Below are positions 9,813-21,776 of a DNA stretch of 64,000 bases, one piece after another (position 1 is the stretch's first letter; every line of letters starts with the position of its first letter). This DNA is from Punica granatum (Eukaryota > Streptophyta > Magnoliopsida > Myrtales > Lythraceae), in contig NC_045129.1 of the NCBI RefSeq assembly GCF_007655135.1, positions 7,688,001 through 7,752,000 of the forward strand. The letters are read 5' to 3'. Position numbers and translations under genes: made by a program. Under the pieces are notes generated by a model that searched no databases, had not been told where the DNA came from, and saw nothing but the letters and a program-made list of their open reading frames with translations.

Positions 9813-12436
9813 CGAATTAGACTTGAATGGAGTTTTTCTTTTTCTTAAAAGTAAAATGATGGACAACAGTAATGACGACCATGTCGCTCCCATTACGCAA
9901 TGTTCGGACTCTAGTGTTCAACTGCGAATATATCAGATGAACTGAATAATCAGCGTAAGCACTGATCCCGTTAGCATAACACTACCAAATGCTCAATATA
10001 ATTTACAGAAGCCAGTGTCCTCCAAGCCCAAATCAAATAGCACACAGCTAGCTATTATTTTTGACAATGCACTAGACCACTAGCCTTGGTGGCGACTTGA
10101 ATGAAGTTTTGTCCATCGAGTCTTAGGATCCATTTAGTTTTGGAGAGGGAAAGGTTTTTGACTCCACTCAACTTCACTCTACTTTATTTTTCCTTAAATT
10201 TAACAATACAATCATTATTTTTTTCCATTTTTCTTCAATTTTTATCATCTTTAACTACCATTTAATTTAATTTTTTAATACTAAATTCTCTCAAGTCTCA
10301 ACTATTCATTACTTTTTTCACAATTTAAAAACACAATTATTATTTTTTTATCTTTTTCTTCAATCACTTTATTACAACCCCACTTAAACATATATATATA
10401 TATATATATACACACTTTTTCACCAACATATTTGTTTGTCTTTTACCTATTTCAAAGGGAATAAAGTTAAATTTCGAAATTTAACTCTATTGCCGAACGA
10501 ACTCTTAAACTTGTTTGGCTTCCCTCCAAACTAGATCAGATGGTTGATGAGCAGCATTACCACCACCACGACCTCTATACTGTTTAATGACGGCACACTT
10601 GAGCCATTCCAATCTTCCCGAGGAATTAGACAAGGAGACCCAATCTCGTCATATATTTTCATCTCATGTACTCAGTTCCCATCGAAGAAGCTACTGAATC
10701 TCGAAGATGGAGGGGTATAGAGCCGATCAACGGTAGTTTTGCTATCTCAAATTTGTTATTCACTGATGATATCATTTTGATTGGCAATACTAGTGCATCG
10801 ACTCTAAATGCTGTGGGAGAAGTCTTAAATCACTTCTGCAATCTCTCAGGAATGAAGATCAACAAGGCCAAGCCCCGACTACTATTCTCCAATAACACCC
10901 TGGAAGTTAACAGAACTGCCTTTATGGAGAGATTTGGCGTAGCGCAAACTGATGATTTTGGGAAGCATCTTGGATTTCCAATGAGCCTCTCGAAGAGAAA
11001 AGAGAAAAACTTCTCTTTCATTGTTGAAAAGGTCAAATCCGAACTTGCAGGATGGAAATCGCAAATGCTATCTTTGGAGGGACGTGCTGCGCTAATAGAA
11101 TCAGTCACCGCCACAATCTCTACTCATATCATGCAATGCACTTACCTCCCGAAAACGATCACCTCAGAAGTTGACAAATTATACAGGGACCTTTTATGGG
11201 GCTCTACCGCCGATAAAAAGAAATTACACTTAGTTGGGTGGGATGTAGTGACCCAACCCAAAGATTATGGCGGTCTTGGCATCAAGAAGATGGAATTGCG
11301 AAATAAAGCCCTTCTTGGTGGTTTCGTAGCACAAGCAAGTGAGGAAAAAGCTCCATGGGCTAAGCTCTAGCAGCATAAAATTCGAAAGCATAATTCGACC
11401 ACCACTTGGAAGGGATCTCTCACTCGGCGTGCAATGTTGTACAGGTTTAGAAGTTTGGGAACAGGGGGCAAAATGGCGCATAAGAGACGGTGTCTGTGTT
11501 AAGTTCTGGGAAGATAAATGGATTAGTAGCTCCACACTAAGACCACAGGTGGTGGGGCCTCTACCAAGAGGCGAGACTGAGCGACCGGTTAGCGCTGCTA
11601 TTTCTCCTGAAGGGGACTAGTCTCTTGATAGTATTCCTTTTGAACCCCCTATAGATGTCGTCAATTTAATCCGAGGTACTCCCCCGAGTCGTCTCTCGCC
11701 TATCCATGACAAAGTGGTTTGGGGGTGCTCTTAAGATGGGAAATTTAGCGCCAAGTCTGCTCGTGGCTTACTAGCAAAGGCTGACAACACTCATTCACCA
11801 ATTGACTGTCCTTGGATTTGGAAATGCAAGGCCACACCTTGTATTCTAATGTTCGTTTGGCTCTGCCTATACCAGAGGATCGCCACCGCATCTCTCTTAG
11901 CGCAAAGAGGCATCCAGATCGAACCCTGCTGCCCCTTCCGTCGTGGACACAACGAATCAGTGCTGCACATCTTGAGAGACGGATGCATCGCTAAGCCATT
12001 ATGGGAATATATCACGCCACCAGGGGATGCAACAAATTTTTTCATTGACAACATTGAGTCTTGGGTCAGATCAAACTGCACATCAACTCCCATCTAGGGA
12101 TCCTACTACATGGCCTTAGACAAGGCCTACACCAAGCCCTCAATTTGGGAATTGACAAAATCTGCGTTGATATCGATGATTGCGAGATGCTTAGCACTCA
12201 GTTTGCGAAGATTATTCCAAAGCACATCTATCTCGAAGCAAACTCGTGTGCGGATCTCCTGGAGAAACAAGGAAGTTGTTTAACGAGCCCTCTGTCTATC
12301 TTTCATTGTGCTCCATCTTGTTTAGGGTCTTTTATTACTTAAAGATGTCATGGGAGTGCCTATTCCCCGTATTGTATCGAACTTGATTGTTGATTAGTTA
12401 ATGAAGAACTGCGTATACTACCAAAAAAAAAAAAAC
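9813..12436 (+). mobile_element. Dead LINE (L1-type non-LTR retrotransposon), 5'-truncated, with poly(A) and TSD
   Basis: Reverse transcriptase pieces run along the plus strand. RGIRQGDPIS is at about 10619-10648, then after a frameshift FTDDIILIG (the catalytic DD box) near 10757, KHLGFPMSLSKRK and the thumb region up to a stop at 11368. A second frame follows, with KWRIRDGVCVKFWEDKW (about 11470-11520) and a zf-RVT-like part (11800-12097). A remnant of the C-terminal RNase H (HIYLEANSCADLLEKQG) ends near 12275. A run of A's sits at 12423-12435. The 13-mer TTGACTGAACCGA occurs directly after the A-run (12437-12449) and at 9800-12 bases before the element (9800-9812), as expected for a target-site duplication. 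Several frameshifts and stops mean it is inactive. Confidence 0.82.
10120..10510 (-). mobile_element. MITE-like element, family 3, nested in the LINE
   Basis: AT-rich, non-coding. Its reverse complement aligns with 57782-58075: both hold GTTGAGT-type repeats and GAGAATTTA(A/G)TATTAAAAA-like words, and both end in a purine-rich stretch followed by AAACC. It contains a (TA)n tract near 10391. It apparently inserted into the LINE after the LINE landed. Borders are approximate. Confidence 0.5.
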
Positions 12437-12449
12437 TTGACTGAACCGA

Positions 12450-13770
12450 AAATACATATCTTGCCTTTTCATCGGCTTAACTCTCACATGTAGTTTGATA
12501 TTTTATCAAATTCCTTATTACCCGGAAGAAAAGGACGGAGGGAGAGCGAGAGCAAGAGCAAGAGTCCGCTCATAACATCAGACTTGTACATGGCTTGAGT
12601 CGATTTCAAGGCCCCGTTGATAAAGAATCAAATCCTGGAGTATGGGTTGCAGATCTTGCCATTTGATGAGAGCAATTCATTTTGCACCGATTAAGACTTG
12701 AGTTTCGTTGAGGTCGAGACTCGAGATAATTGTGTTGGAAGAGGATGCTATCATTTGAAATTATCTTGAGTCAGTTACAAGGCCTCTTCAATTCGATAGA
12801 CTATTATACAGAGTACGGTTTCTGCATAACTTTTTTTTATTGGTTTTTTGCATATGTAGGCTCCACGACCATACTTGCTGGTTCGAGTTGATAAAAAAAG
12901 CTTATGTACTTTGATTTGACGGTTTGGTTGCTTTTGATTGGTTTAACTGTCGCTGATTTGAGCCGATCAAGAAAACCTCGTTGAATTGGTTTGATTGTAT
13001 AGGGATTGGACTATTCAGGTCTTGATTGATTGCATTGATATAGTGGTGTGATCTGCGAAGGATTCATGCATCGGGTATTGGTCCAACACTCTTATTGGCT
13101 TTGATTCTCTATTTTTACAGCATTATAAATTGCGCTATGCTCCACTTCTCGATTTTCACTGGGATCCAAGAGGTTGAGAACAAATTACAACAACCGTAAG
13201 GATTTCTTCAACTAGTTGTTTTTTTTTTGTTGGGTTCTTCAACTATATATTTAATGTACTTTAGTCACATGTATTTCTTTACAGTGATCTTAATGGATGT
13301 CGTATTTTTTCTGTTCTGTAATTTATCATCTTAGACATTTTCCTTTGTCTGATTTGTCATTAATTGACATTCTTTGGAAAAAAACGCTGAAATCCGAGAT
13401 TATTTAGAAGATGAAAAGATCTACAATCAAACTTACCTTATTGGTAGGATGAGCTTCCGATTTCCAAGGGATTTAATAACAAAATGAATCTAAAGATGAA
13501 TATCTTGGTAGATTTTTTTTTAAGTATATTTATTTAGCTCGTAAAAATTTCCTTCCTATAATATATAATATCTTTTGATTATCCTTCCCATCTGCCATTT
13601 CAAAAGCAGACTGCCACGTCACTTTCCCCCCAATTCCACTCTTTCCCCGTCAAAAACGCAAAAGACCCAGCACTCACGGCAACTTTCAAATCGCCCCCTC
13701 ATATTTCGGTTACCGTCTAGACATGCCCCCAAACATTTCTAGCTATCCCAACTTCCCAAATCAATCTACT
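12450..13770. other. Intergenic, nothing recognised
   Basis: No open frame of note, no splice structure and no repeat that I can identify. Confidence 0.45.
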
Positions 13771-13772
13771 AA

Positions 13773-14345
13773 GGCACGTTTGATCGAACGGGTTTGAGGT
13801 GCGACAAGAATTTATCAAATCATGTCCTACACGTGGATGGAATATAGGTTCCATTGGACATGACTATTTAATGAATTACAAATCATGTTTGATGTAATGG
13901 ATGATTGAAATTTAGGATAATATTTAATCTATAATGAAAATGATAATTCTTTTTTTTTTTTTTTATCTTTAGTGTTTACATCAATGGAGATGATCAATGG
14001 AGGTGGCAGCAGGGTACGTGCAACTTCAGCAATCATGGCTTCGCATGATCTTGGCGGACCAGTGTTAGCTGAAGTTTGGCCTCCACCAACCTCTAATCCT
14101 TTCGTTGTTTTTCATTTTCAATTATTTTTTAAATCTAAAATTATTTTATTCAAATAAGGACAACAAACAAAAATAACAACTATAATGATAATAATAAAAG
14201 ATTATAAGGGCATTTTGGTCATTACACTTATATATCCCAAAGTTTAATCAATGCAAGTACCAATCACATATATTGAATATAAAATTCTATAAGTAAATTA
14301 TAATCCTAGTCATATAATAATCCATCAATCAAACATCGTACCTAA
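13773..14345. mobile_element. Possible MITE with imperfect inverted ends
   Basis: The left end reads AAGGCACGTTTGATCGAAC and the right end ATCAATCAAACATCGTACCTA, an imperfect inverted repeat. The interior is non-coding except for an open frame at 13972-14157 (61 codons) whose GC content is higher than the rest and which could be captured host sequence. No clear target duplication is visible. Confidence 0.35.
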
Positions 14346-15047
14346 TACCACATTGGCAATGGAAATGGCCTCAATGTCTATAACAATAGCACAAAGCTAG
14401 AGTAAGAACCTCATCAACACGCCGTAGTCTTGATTTGAGGACATTGCTATCGTAATCGTTTGAGGCCAATATATTCAGCTTTTTATCATTGAATTTCCAA
14501 TAATTAGTAATTCAAATAAATAAATTATTCTTCTTAATTTTAGTGTCTGTCATATTATATAAGATTACTTTTCAATAATTTTAGCATGTCCTCTTTTGTG
14601 CTATCCATCTCCATCGAAAGTTCAAGGCATGCTAGGGTCTCGTGACATCGTCGGAGACCCTAGCCAATTTCTGAAATATGGACAGGTAAATGGGGACAAA
14701 TTCAGTTGAGACAATGCACAAACTCTGGGGATCAAATTGAAATAAAACCCCAATATAAGGTTATGCAAAAAAAAGCTGAAAATGATAATTTTAATTAATT
14801 GTTTTTTTTCCTCAGACGGGATCGGCACAGCGTCCAGCAGAGCAGACAGGAGTAGGAAGGTGGATGGTGGACTTTTTAGGGTTTCAAGACCGACCCGCCA
14901 ATTCCCCACTTTGACCATCTTCCCCCCTTCTTCTTCTCCCTCTCTCCCTCGCTCCATCTCCGCTCTCTCGCATGAATCGGGTCCTGATCCGGGTCCCAGT
15001 CGGCCAATCGGATCCCTTCAGCTCCGGCATCGGCACCGCCGCCGCCA
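14346..15047 (+). promoter_or_regulatory. Upstream region and probable 5' UTR of the CLF gene
   Basis: The sequence is AT-rich up to about 14820 and then GC/CT-rich (pyrimidine stretch at 14920-14965) until the ATG at 15048, as is common for plant 5' leaders. I see no obvious TATA box. A minus-strand open frame here has no support. Confidence 0.45.
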
Positions 15048-18000
15048 ATGGCGTCCAAGGCGGCTTCCGCTTCTGCCTCCGCCAGCAGATCGGAGCCTCC
15101 CGAGGATCCCCCGGTAATGCGCCCTCGATTCCTCGCCTTCCCGCCGGAGGGGCTTACATGACTAATGCGTGGAGCTTTGAGCTCCCCCAGCTGGTTTTTG
15201 ATTGTTTTCTCTGGATATGCTTCGTTCCTTGTTTCTCGGAAATTTCTCTGCACCCCCCTTGTTTGTCTTCTCTCTCGGAGACCGGAGCTGTTTCATGGTC
15301 GAAAGGTTCTATCTATCTTTCAAGTGTAACAATGGTGTTTTCTCTAGAATGTAGGATGCTTTTACAGTGGATTGGGTTGCTACATTGTCTCTGAGCTGCC
15401 TCTTTGACGTTTTGAGGTCCTTATAACCTACAAAAACAGTTGGACACATTGATCAATGCCGCCTCACAGTCTTGAGTATTCTCCCTCTGCTTCTTCGGCA
15501 CAATCAAGTTTAGCTGAACCTTGGATGAGAAGTTTGCTTTCACGAAGCTAGAAATTGCCCATTTTTAATTTTCCCTTGGCTAAACCACTCATGTCATCTC
15601 ATTATGTTAAGGTCTAATTTTTTCCTTTATAAAGTTCGACCTCTTCCTTTGTCACCATTGAACTCAAGTCGACTGTGGGACGGTTATAATCCCAATTTTG
15701 GAAATGGTTAATGACATACCGGTTCGTTGTCTTGCTTGAGTTTCCCCTTTTTCCAGCCATTCATCTGCTTCGTTGATGATTTTTCTTTTTAAATTTACCA
15801 GCATGTTTTAAAACAAAAGATTTGCTAATTCAGCTCACTTCTCGTTTTTATGCAGCCGGCAAGGACAAGTGAAACAGTGCCTTTTGCGAAAGAGATAGTA
15901 TCAGTTATTGATGCTATAAAGGAGCAAGTTGCAGCTGACCGTTGTACTTACGTTAAGGTTTCTCTTCGCTGTAGGCTTTCTAAAGCTTCTCTTATCTCAC
16001 CATTTGCTTGACTTAACATAAGATTTGCTTTATCTCTACAATGTGTTGTCAGAAAAAAATTGCAGAAAATAAACGGAAGCTGGTTGGAGTCACAACACAT
16101 GTATATAACTTATCAAGGCAGAGAAGAAATGATCAATGTACTGATAATGTTACCGACAATAACGTAGATCTACTGGCAAAGAGGCAAGCAGATGCACTTG
16201 GTATGCAAATTGGTATAGAATCAAGCAATGCAGATAAGGAAAGCAATAGCAACAATGAGGAGGGTCACACTTCCACAGCAGTTCTTTTAGGATCTAGTAT
16301 CCCTGTGAAGAATGCTGTGCGCCCAATTAAGCTCCCAGAAATCAAAAGATTGCCTCCTTATACAACATGGATATTTTTGGACAGGTTAGTTGAGGTTGTT
16401 GATGTTGGCTATATGTGTTTATGTTATCATGGTTTGGTTGATGTATAGGTAGCCTTTTGATGGATCTGGTACAGAAATCAAAGAATGACAGAAGATCAAT
16501 CGGTATTGGGTCGAAGAAGAATTTATTATGATCAAAATGGCGGGGAAGCACTTATTTGCAGTGACAGTGAAGAGGAAGCAATTGACGACGAAGAAGAAAA
16601 GAGAGAGTTTACAGAATCTGAAGATTATATTCTTCGGTTGGTATAACTAATTTCTCTTAAGTGATCAATGTAGACGCTGTAGAATTCTTGGTCACTTGTA
16701 TTTCTCCGGTTGAAATTTTTAGTAAATACTTTTTTTTTTTTTGGATCTCTCTCTTTTTCCAAAGTTGCATATAAGTAGATCATTAAAAAAGAAGAGTTAT
16801 GGACTGAATTATATTCCCCATCATGCATGATTTATGCAGCATGACCATCAAAAAGGCTGGTTTATCTGATCCGGTGCTGGAAGCGGTGGCAAACTGTTTA
16901 TCTAGGAGTCCTTCTGAAGTGAAGGTATACACGTCGGAAGTACAGATAATTATGTTGCTTCTTATGTTGCTTCTCATTGTGTACTCACTGTGCCACCTTT
17001 TAGACGAGATCGTTAATAGTGCTTCTCTTTTTATTTTTCTATAATGAGAACTGGTCATAGTGTAAACTTTGGTCCAGCTGCTTCCCATTTGCTCTTCTGC
17101 TGGCTTTACAGAGAAATGAAACACCATCAAACATCTTATACAGGCAAGATATGATATCCTTGTTAAGGATGAAAAGGCTGTGGGGGGCACAAAAACTGAA
17201 GATAATGAAGAGACATCTCAAACTATGAATTCTTTTCTTGATAAAGATCTTGAGGCTGCATTAGATTCTTTTGACAACCTTTTTTGTCGTCGATGTCTTG
17301 TAAGCAATCTCTCCTGTGTTCTATTATAATATATTCATCTACTATTTCCTTTTTGAAGGTTATTGTTTCCACCTCTTTATTATGTACAGGTGTTCGATTG
17401 CAGATTACATGGATGCTCTCAGGATCTTGTCTTTCCTGTAAGCCAATTTCATACCACGAAATAATCGAAACTTTTTCTTAATTTTCATTTTTTAACCCTT
17501 TTTCTTTTTTTATGTTCATACTGATTAGACTGAGAAACAACTTCCCTGGAGCCATCCCGATGAGGGAAAGGTGCCATGTGGGCCTAACTGTTACCGCTCG
17601 GTATGCACTGAATTTGATGTTACTGTGAGTTCCAGCAGGATGCTTCCCTAATTGATGGTCAGGTGAACCAATTATATTATATGGTTTTGTTTCTATGTCA
17701 GGCTGTAAAGTCAGAAAAAGCTGCTATGTGTGGTAATATTGGAGAAAAGTCTACTCCTACAGCTAACGGTCCTAAGGTGCAGAAAATGCCCAAGAAGAAA
17801 TCATCTGGTTCATCTTCTAGGATTCAGCTGAAGTCCTGCCAAAGTGAAAGTGCCTCATCCAATGCAAAAAATGCTTCAGAAAGTAGTGACTCGGATGTAG
17901 GACCTGGAGATGACACTTCTGCACAACTCTCATCACCTTCCAAAACTAAAGTCACTGATAAAAGTGGGATTCACAAGAGAAACAGCAAGAGAGTGGCTGA

Positions 18001-21000
18001 ACGTGTTCTCTTCAACATGAGGAAAAGGCAGAAGAAGATAGCACCTTCTGATTCAGATTCAATTGCAAGTGGAAATATCCTCGTGAGTGATATAAAACTT
18101 AGGTCTAATTCACAGAAGGAGAATGAAGAAGCCAGTTCTTCGTCACAAAAAAAGGTGAAATCTGCAACACGAGGAAGGCCTCGAAAGAAGATTGTCCCAG
18201 TTGAGGAGAGCAGCAATTTAGTGCAAGATGATGTTCCTGATGGTCCGAGACATGAAGTGATTAATGATAATCCCGCAGCTAGTACAAACGATTCCTTGAG
18301 AAAAGAAGAATTTATTGATGAAAACACAAGCAAGAGAGAATTAAATGAGGACAAGTCGTGGAAACCTCTTGAGAAAGGACTCTATGAGAAAGGTTTGGAG
18401 ATATTTGGTAGGAACAGGTTAGTATACATTATATCATGGTTCGGCCCTCATTGATCCTTTATTTTTCCAGTCACTGATTGCTTATGTTTTACTTTTCTGA
18501 AATGAACTTCAATTACTGAGTTAATGTTGCTCCATTTTCTAAAAGGCTATTTTTCATTAGCATTAACCTGTTTGTTGAAGATCGCTTCATGGATGTATGC
18601 TTATCTTGCTTCCTGAATTTCTTAGCCTTCTGTTTATCTTGTGAGGTTTCTTGACTATGCACGTTTATCCATTTTACTTGAGTACTGTGGATTGCCTACT
18701 ATCTAATTCGGCTGAAGTAACATTTAGAAATTTTATTATTATTATTATTTTTGATAAGTTATTTTGAAAATTTATTCCAGTCTCCTGTTTTTGAGTTTTC
18801 TAGTTTCGATAGCTTTTTTACTTCCAGATGCCTGTTGATTGGTAAAATCTTTTACTTTCTATGGTTATTTACTTTGACTTGCCTGTTAATAGGCAAGATA
18901 AAATTGGATAATGCACAAAGAGGTACTAACGCGTTTTTTCTCTTTGGGTGACAATTTCTTTTTGAGTTTCTCTTTGCAACTGGAATAGATGAATTTTCCC
19001 TTGCGGGTTGGATTTCATCTTAAAATATGCTGCTTTTTGTAATTGGTTCATCACTGAAATAATTATTCAATTTGATTGCAGCTGTTTAATTGCAAGGAAT
19101 CTTTTAACTGGTTTGAAGACTTGTTGGGAGGTTTTCCAGTACATGAACTTTTCTGAAAATAAGCTATTAGGCCAAGGCGTTGATGGTTCTAACTGTCTAG
19201 GTGAAGGCTTTTCTAAGTTCGACTACAATGGAAATGTGGTCAGTATACACCTCCAATTGCCTAATATCGTTTAGGGTTTTTCATGTGCTTGAGCTTGTGA
19301 TTTATGTCTCTATTTATATATGCTGGGGCTGATATAAGATAAATTTCAGGGTAACAATGAAGCTAGAAGAAGATCAAGATTTTTGCGTAGGAGGGGCAGA
19401 GTTCGTCGCTTGAAATACACTTGGAAGTCGGCTGCATACCATTCAATCAGGAAAAGGATTACTGAGAGAAAAGATCAACCTTGTCGGCAGTATAATCCAT
19501 GTAATTGCCAAACTGCTTGTGGAAAACAGTGTTCCTGTCTTCTAAATGGCACTTGCTGTGAAAAGTACTGTGGGTGAGTTGCCCCTTTGTCCCTTCTGAA
19601 TAAGCTTCTGTGGTCTGTTTGCCCTTAGGTAGGAGTAATCCTTAAAATAAGCATATACTAAAGGGAAATATTTCTTAGTGTTTTAGACAATTTTTTTCAG
19701 CGATATTCTATTTTGGAATTTTTGTTCTTACGCTGCTTACTTTGGTATAGATGCCCAAAGAGCTGCAAGAACAGATTTAGAGGCTGTCATTGTGCTAAAA
19801 GCCAATGTAGGAGTCGCCAATGTCCATGCTTTGCAGCTGACAGAGAATGCGATCCAGACGTTTGTCGGAATTGTTGGGTCAGGTTGGTCTCTGAGTTTGA
19901 TTTTACGCTCCCAGCCAGAACATGTGCACATGCACTCACACACAAGTTCTCTTTTTGTTCCCTTCCATGTTTTGCATTTTTGTGGCTTGATGTGGTTGGC
20001 AAGAAAGGATAACTTAAGTAACATGATTAAAGGTTATATGCGAGCACTGCATGAGAAAAATATGGTTTTTTTTATATATATTAATGATCCTCAATCTAAA
20101 ATCATTGGACAAAATCAATAATATCTTTCTATTAACGAGCACCAAAAAGAAAAATAGAATATATCGCTCTATGACTACATGTATCCTGCATTATTAGTAT
20201 TCTAGTCAAGAGTCCCCTTGTGGATTCTTCTACATTGTGTTGGATTCCTCTGATTGTTTGAGAGATCGTGGGACAATCAGCAGCTTCATATTTCTTATAT
20301 TTAATTTTGTAAGCATTTTCTAGATCTTATCAATTGCAAGAATTTCTCTTTCTTTCTTTTTTTCCCCCTTTTGAGCTAAGTCCATGTGATCTCTTGTCAT
20401 TCTACTTTTCTATCATTTGCTTTTTTCATTTATAAGGAATTGCTGTCTTGGGATGTGCTTCATTGACTGATTCATATCTTGGTTTCCAGCTGTGGTGATG
20501 GAACCCTTGGTGTTCCTAATCAGAGAGGCGATAATTATGAATGCAGAAACATGAAACTGCTTCTGAAACAACAGCAAAGGGTAAACACAACGAAGCAACT
20601 ATTATGTCCAATTTACTGAGCTATAATTATTTTCTTTTGTCGACTTAATGCTTGAAAAAGTATCAGTTTTCAAGTCTCTTGGGTCTGGCCTGAACTGATA
20701 CTTGTGATTAGCTCTATATCTGGGGCAGCACACCCTCAAATGTTGAACTTATAATATTTTAGCAGCTTGTCGAAAATTTGTGCTGTTCTAGGTTTTTTCG
20801 TATTACTTAGGATTTAATAAGGGGAAAAAAAGAAACCGCACCAGGACAAGATACTCTACATGCCTGAGATGCCAGGGAAATTTGATGTGGTTGATCACCT
20901 CTGCTAATGTGCTGCAAGGGACAGAGATGCAGGGGGATGAGGGCGGAGGAATGGCATAGGATTTTCTATTTAAGGGGATCTTATACTGTATGCAATAATT

Positions 21001-21776
21001 TTCTGTCTGAGCTTTAAGTCAGCTCCCACATATATGCAGGTGTTGCTTGGGAGATCCGATGTATCGGGCTGGGGAGCCTTCTTGAAGGTAATTTCAAAGC
21101 TTTAAAATCCTAATTTTTTTTTTCCCATTCGTTTTCTGCTTCTAAACGCTTACAAAATCACCGACCACCTCTCAGAATACTGTTGGCAAGCATGAATATC
21201 TTGGAGAGTATACTGGAGAGCTGATTTCACACAGGGAAGCTGATAAACGTGGGAAGATATACGATCGTGAGAATTCGTCATTTCTTTTTAACTTGAATGA
21301 TCAGGTACGAGTGCCACATACTATTCCGTCTTTAAAGTTTTTTGCCTTCCATAATATATAGACATGATTAAGCTGACAATGTTTGGACCTCCTATACATG
21401 CAGTTTGTTCTCGATGCTTATCGGAAAGGTGACAAATTGAAATTTGCTAATCATTCTCCAGATCCTAATTGTTATGCCAAGGTACCTTTTCAACTGTCTT
21501 TTGCTCTTGTCTGCACTTACATCTTGAGTTTTAATGAAAGGTCCATGGTCTGCAAGATCATTCAGTATTGAGAATCCGTTGCAGGTCATCATGGTGGCGG
21601 GAGATCACAGGGTCGGGATCTTCGCCAAGGAGAGGATCGAGGCTGGGGAGGAACTCTTCTATGATTACCGTTATGAGCCTGACCGAGCACCTGCCTGGGC
21701 ACGGAAGCCCGAGGCCTCCGGGGCCAAAAAGGAGGATGGTGCTCCTTCCACCGGCCGTGCAAAGAAACTCGCCTAA
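15048..21776 (+). CDS. CLF: CURLY LEAF, histone H3K27 methyltransferase (E(z) class of PRC2), 929 aa
   Basis: Exons: 15048-15113, 15856-15957, 16053-16384, 16475-16636, 16840-16924, 17144-17299, 17390-17437, 17529-17600, 17702-18417, 19082-19238, 19350-19573, 19751-19882, 20490-20580, 21040-21087, 21176-21304, 21404-21481, 21585-21776 (2790 bases). The protein is the catalytic subunit of Polycomb Repressive Complex 2. It trimethylates H3 lysine 27 to keep developmental genes silent in the nucleus. Visible parts: conserved N-terminal segment with [18 protein letters not shown]; an acidic stretch; a Cys-rich segment ([19 protein letters not shown]); a long Ser/Lys-rich linker (exon 9); the SANT region; a CXC domain (exons 11-13, many CxC and CxxC); and the SET domain from about residue 782 with GWGAFLK, the substrate/cofactor motif FANHS (H near 857) and ELFYDYRY. 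The tail [14 protein letters not shown]...AKKLA is CLF-type rather than SWINGER-type. The start fits the family N-terminus (MASKAA...RSEPPEDPP). Arabidopsis CLF is about 900 aa, so this copy is full length. Confidence 0.96.
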
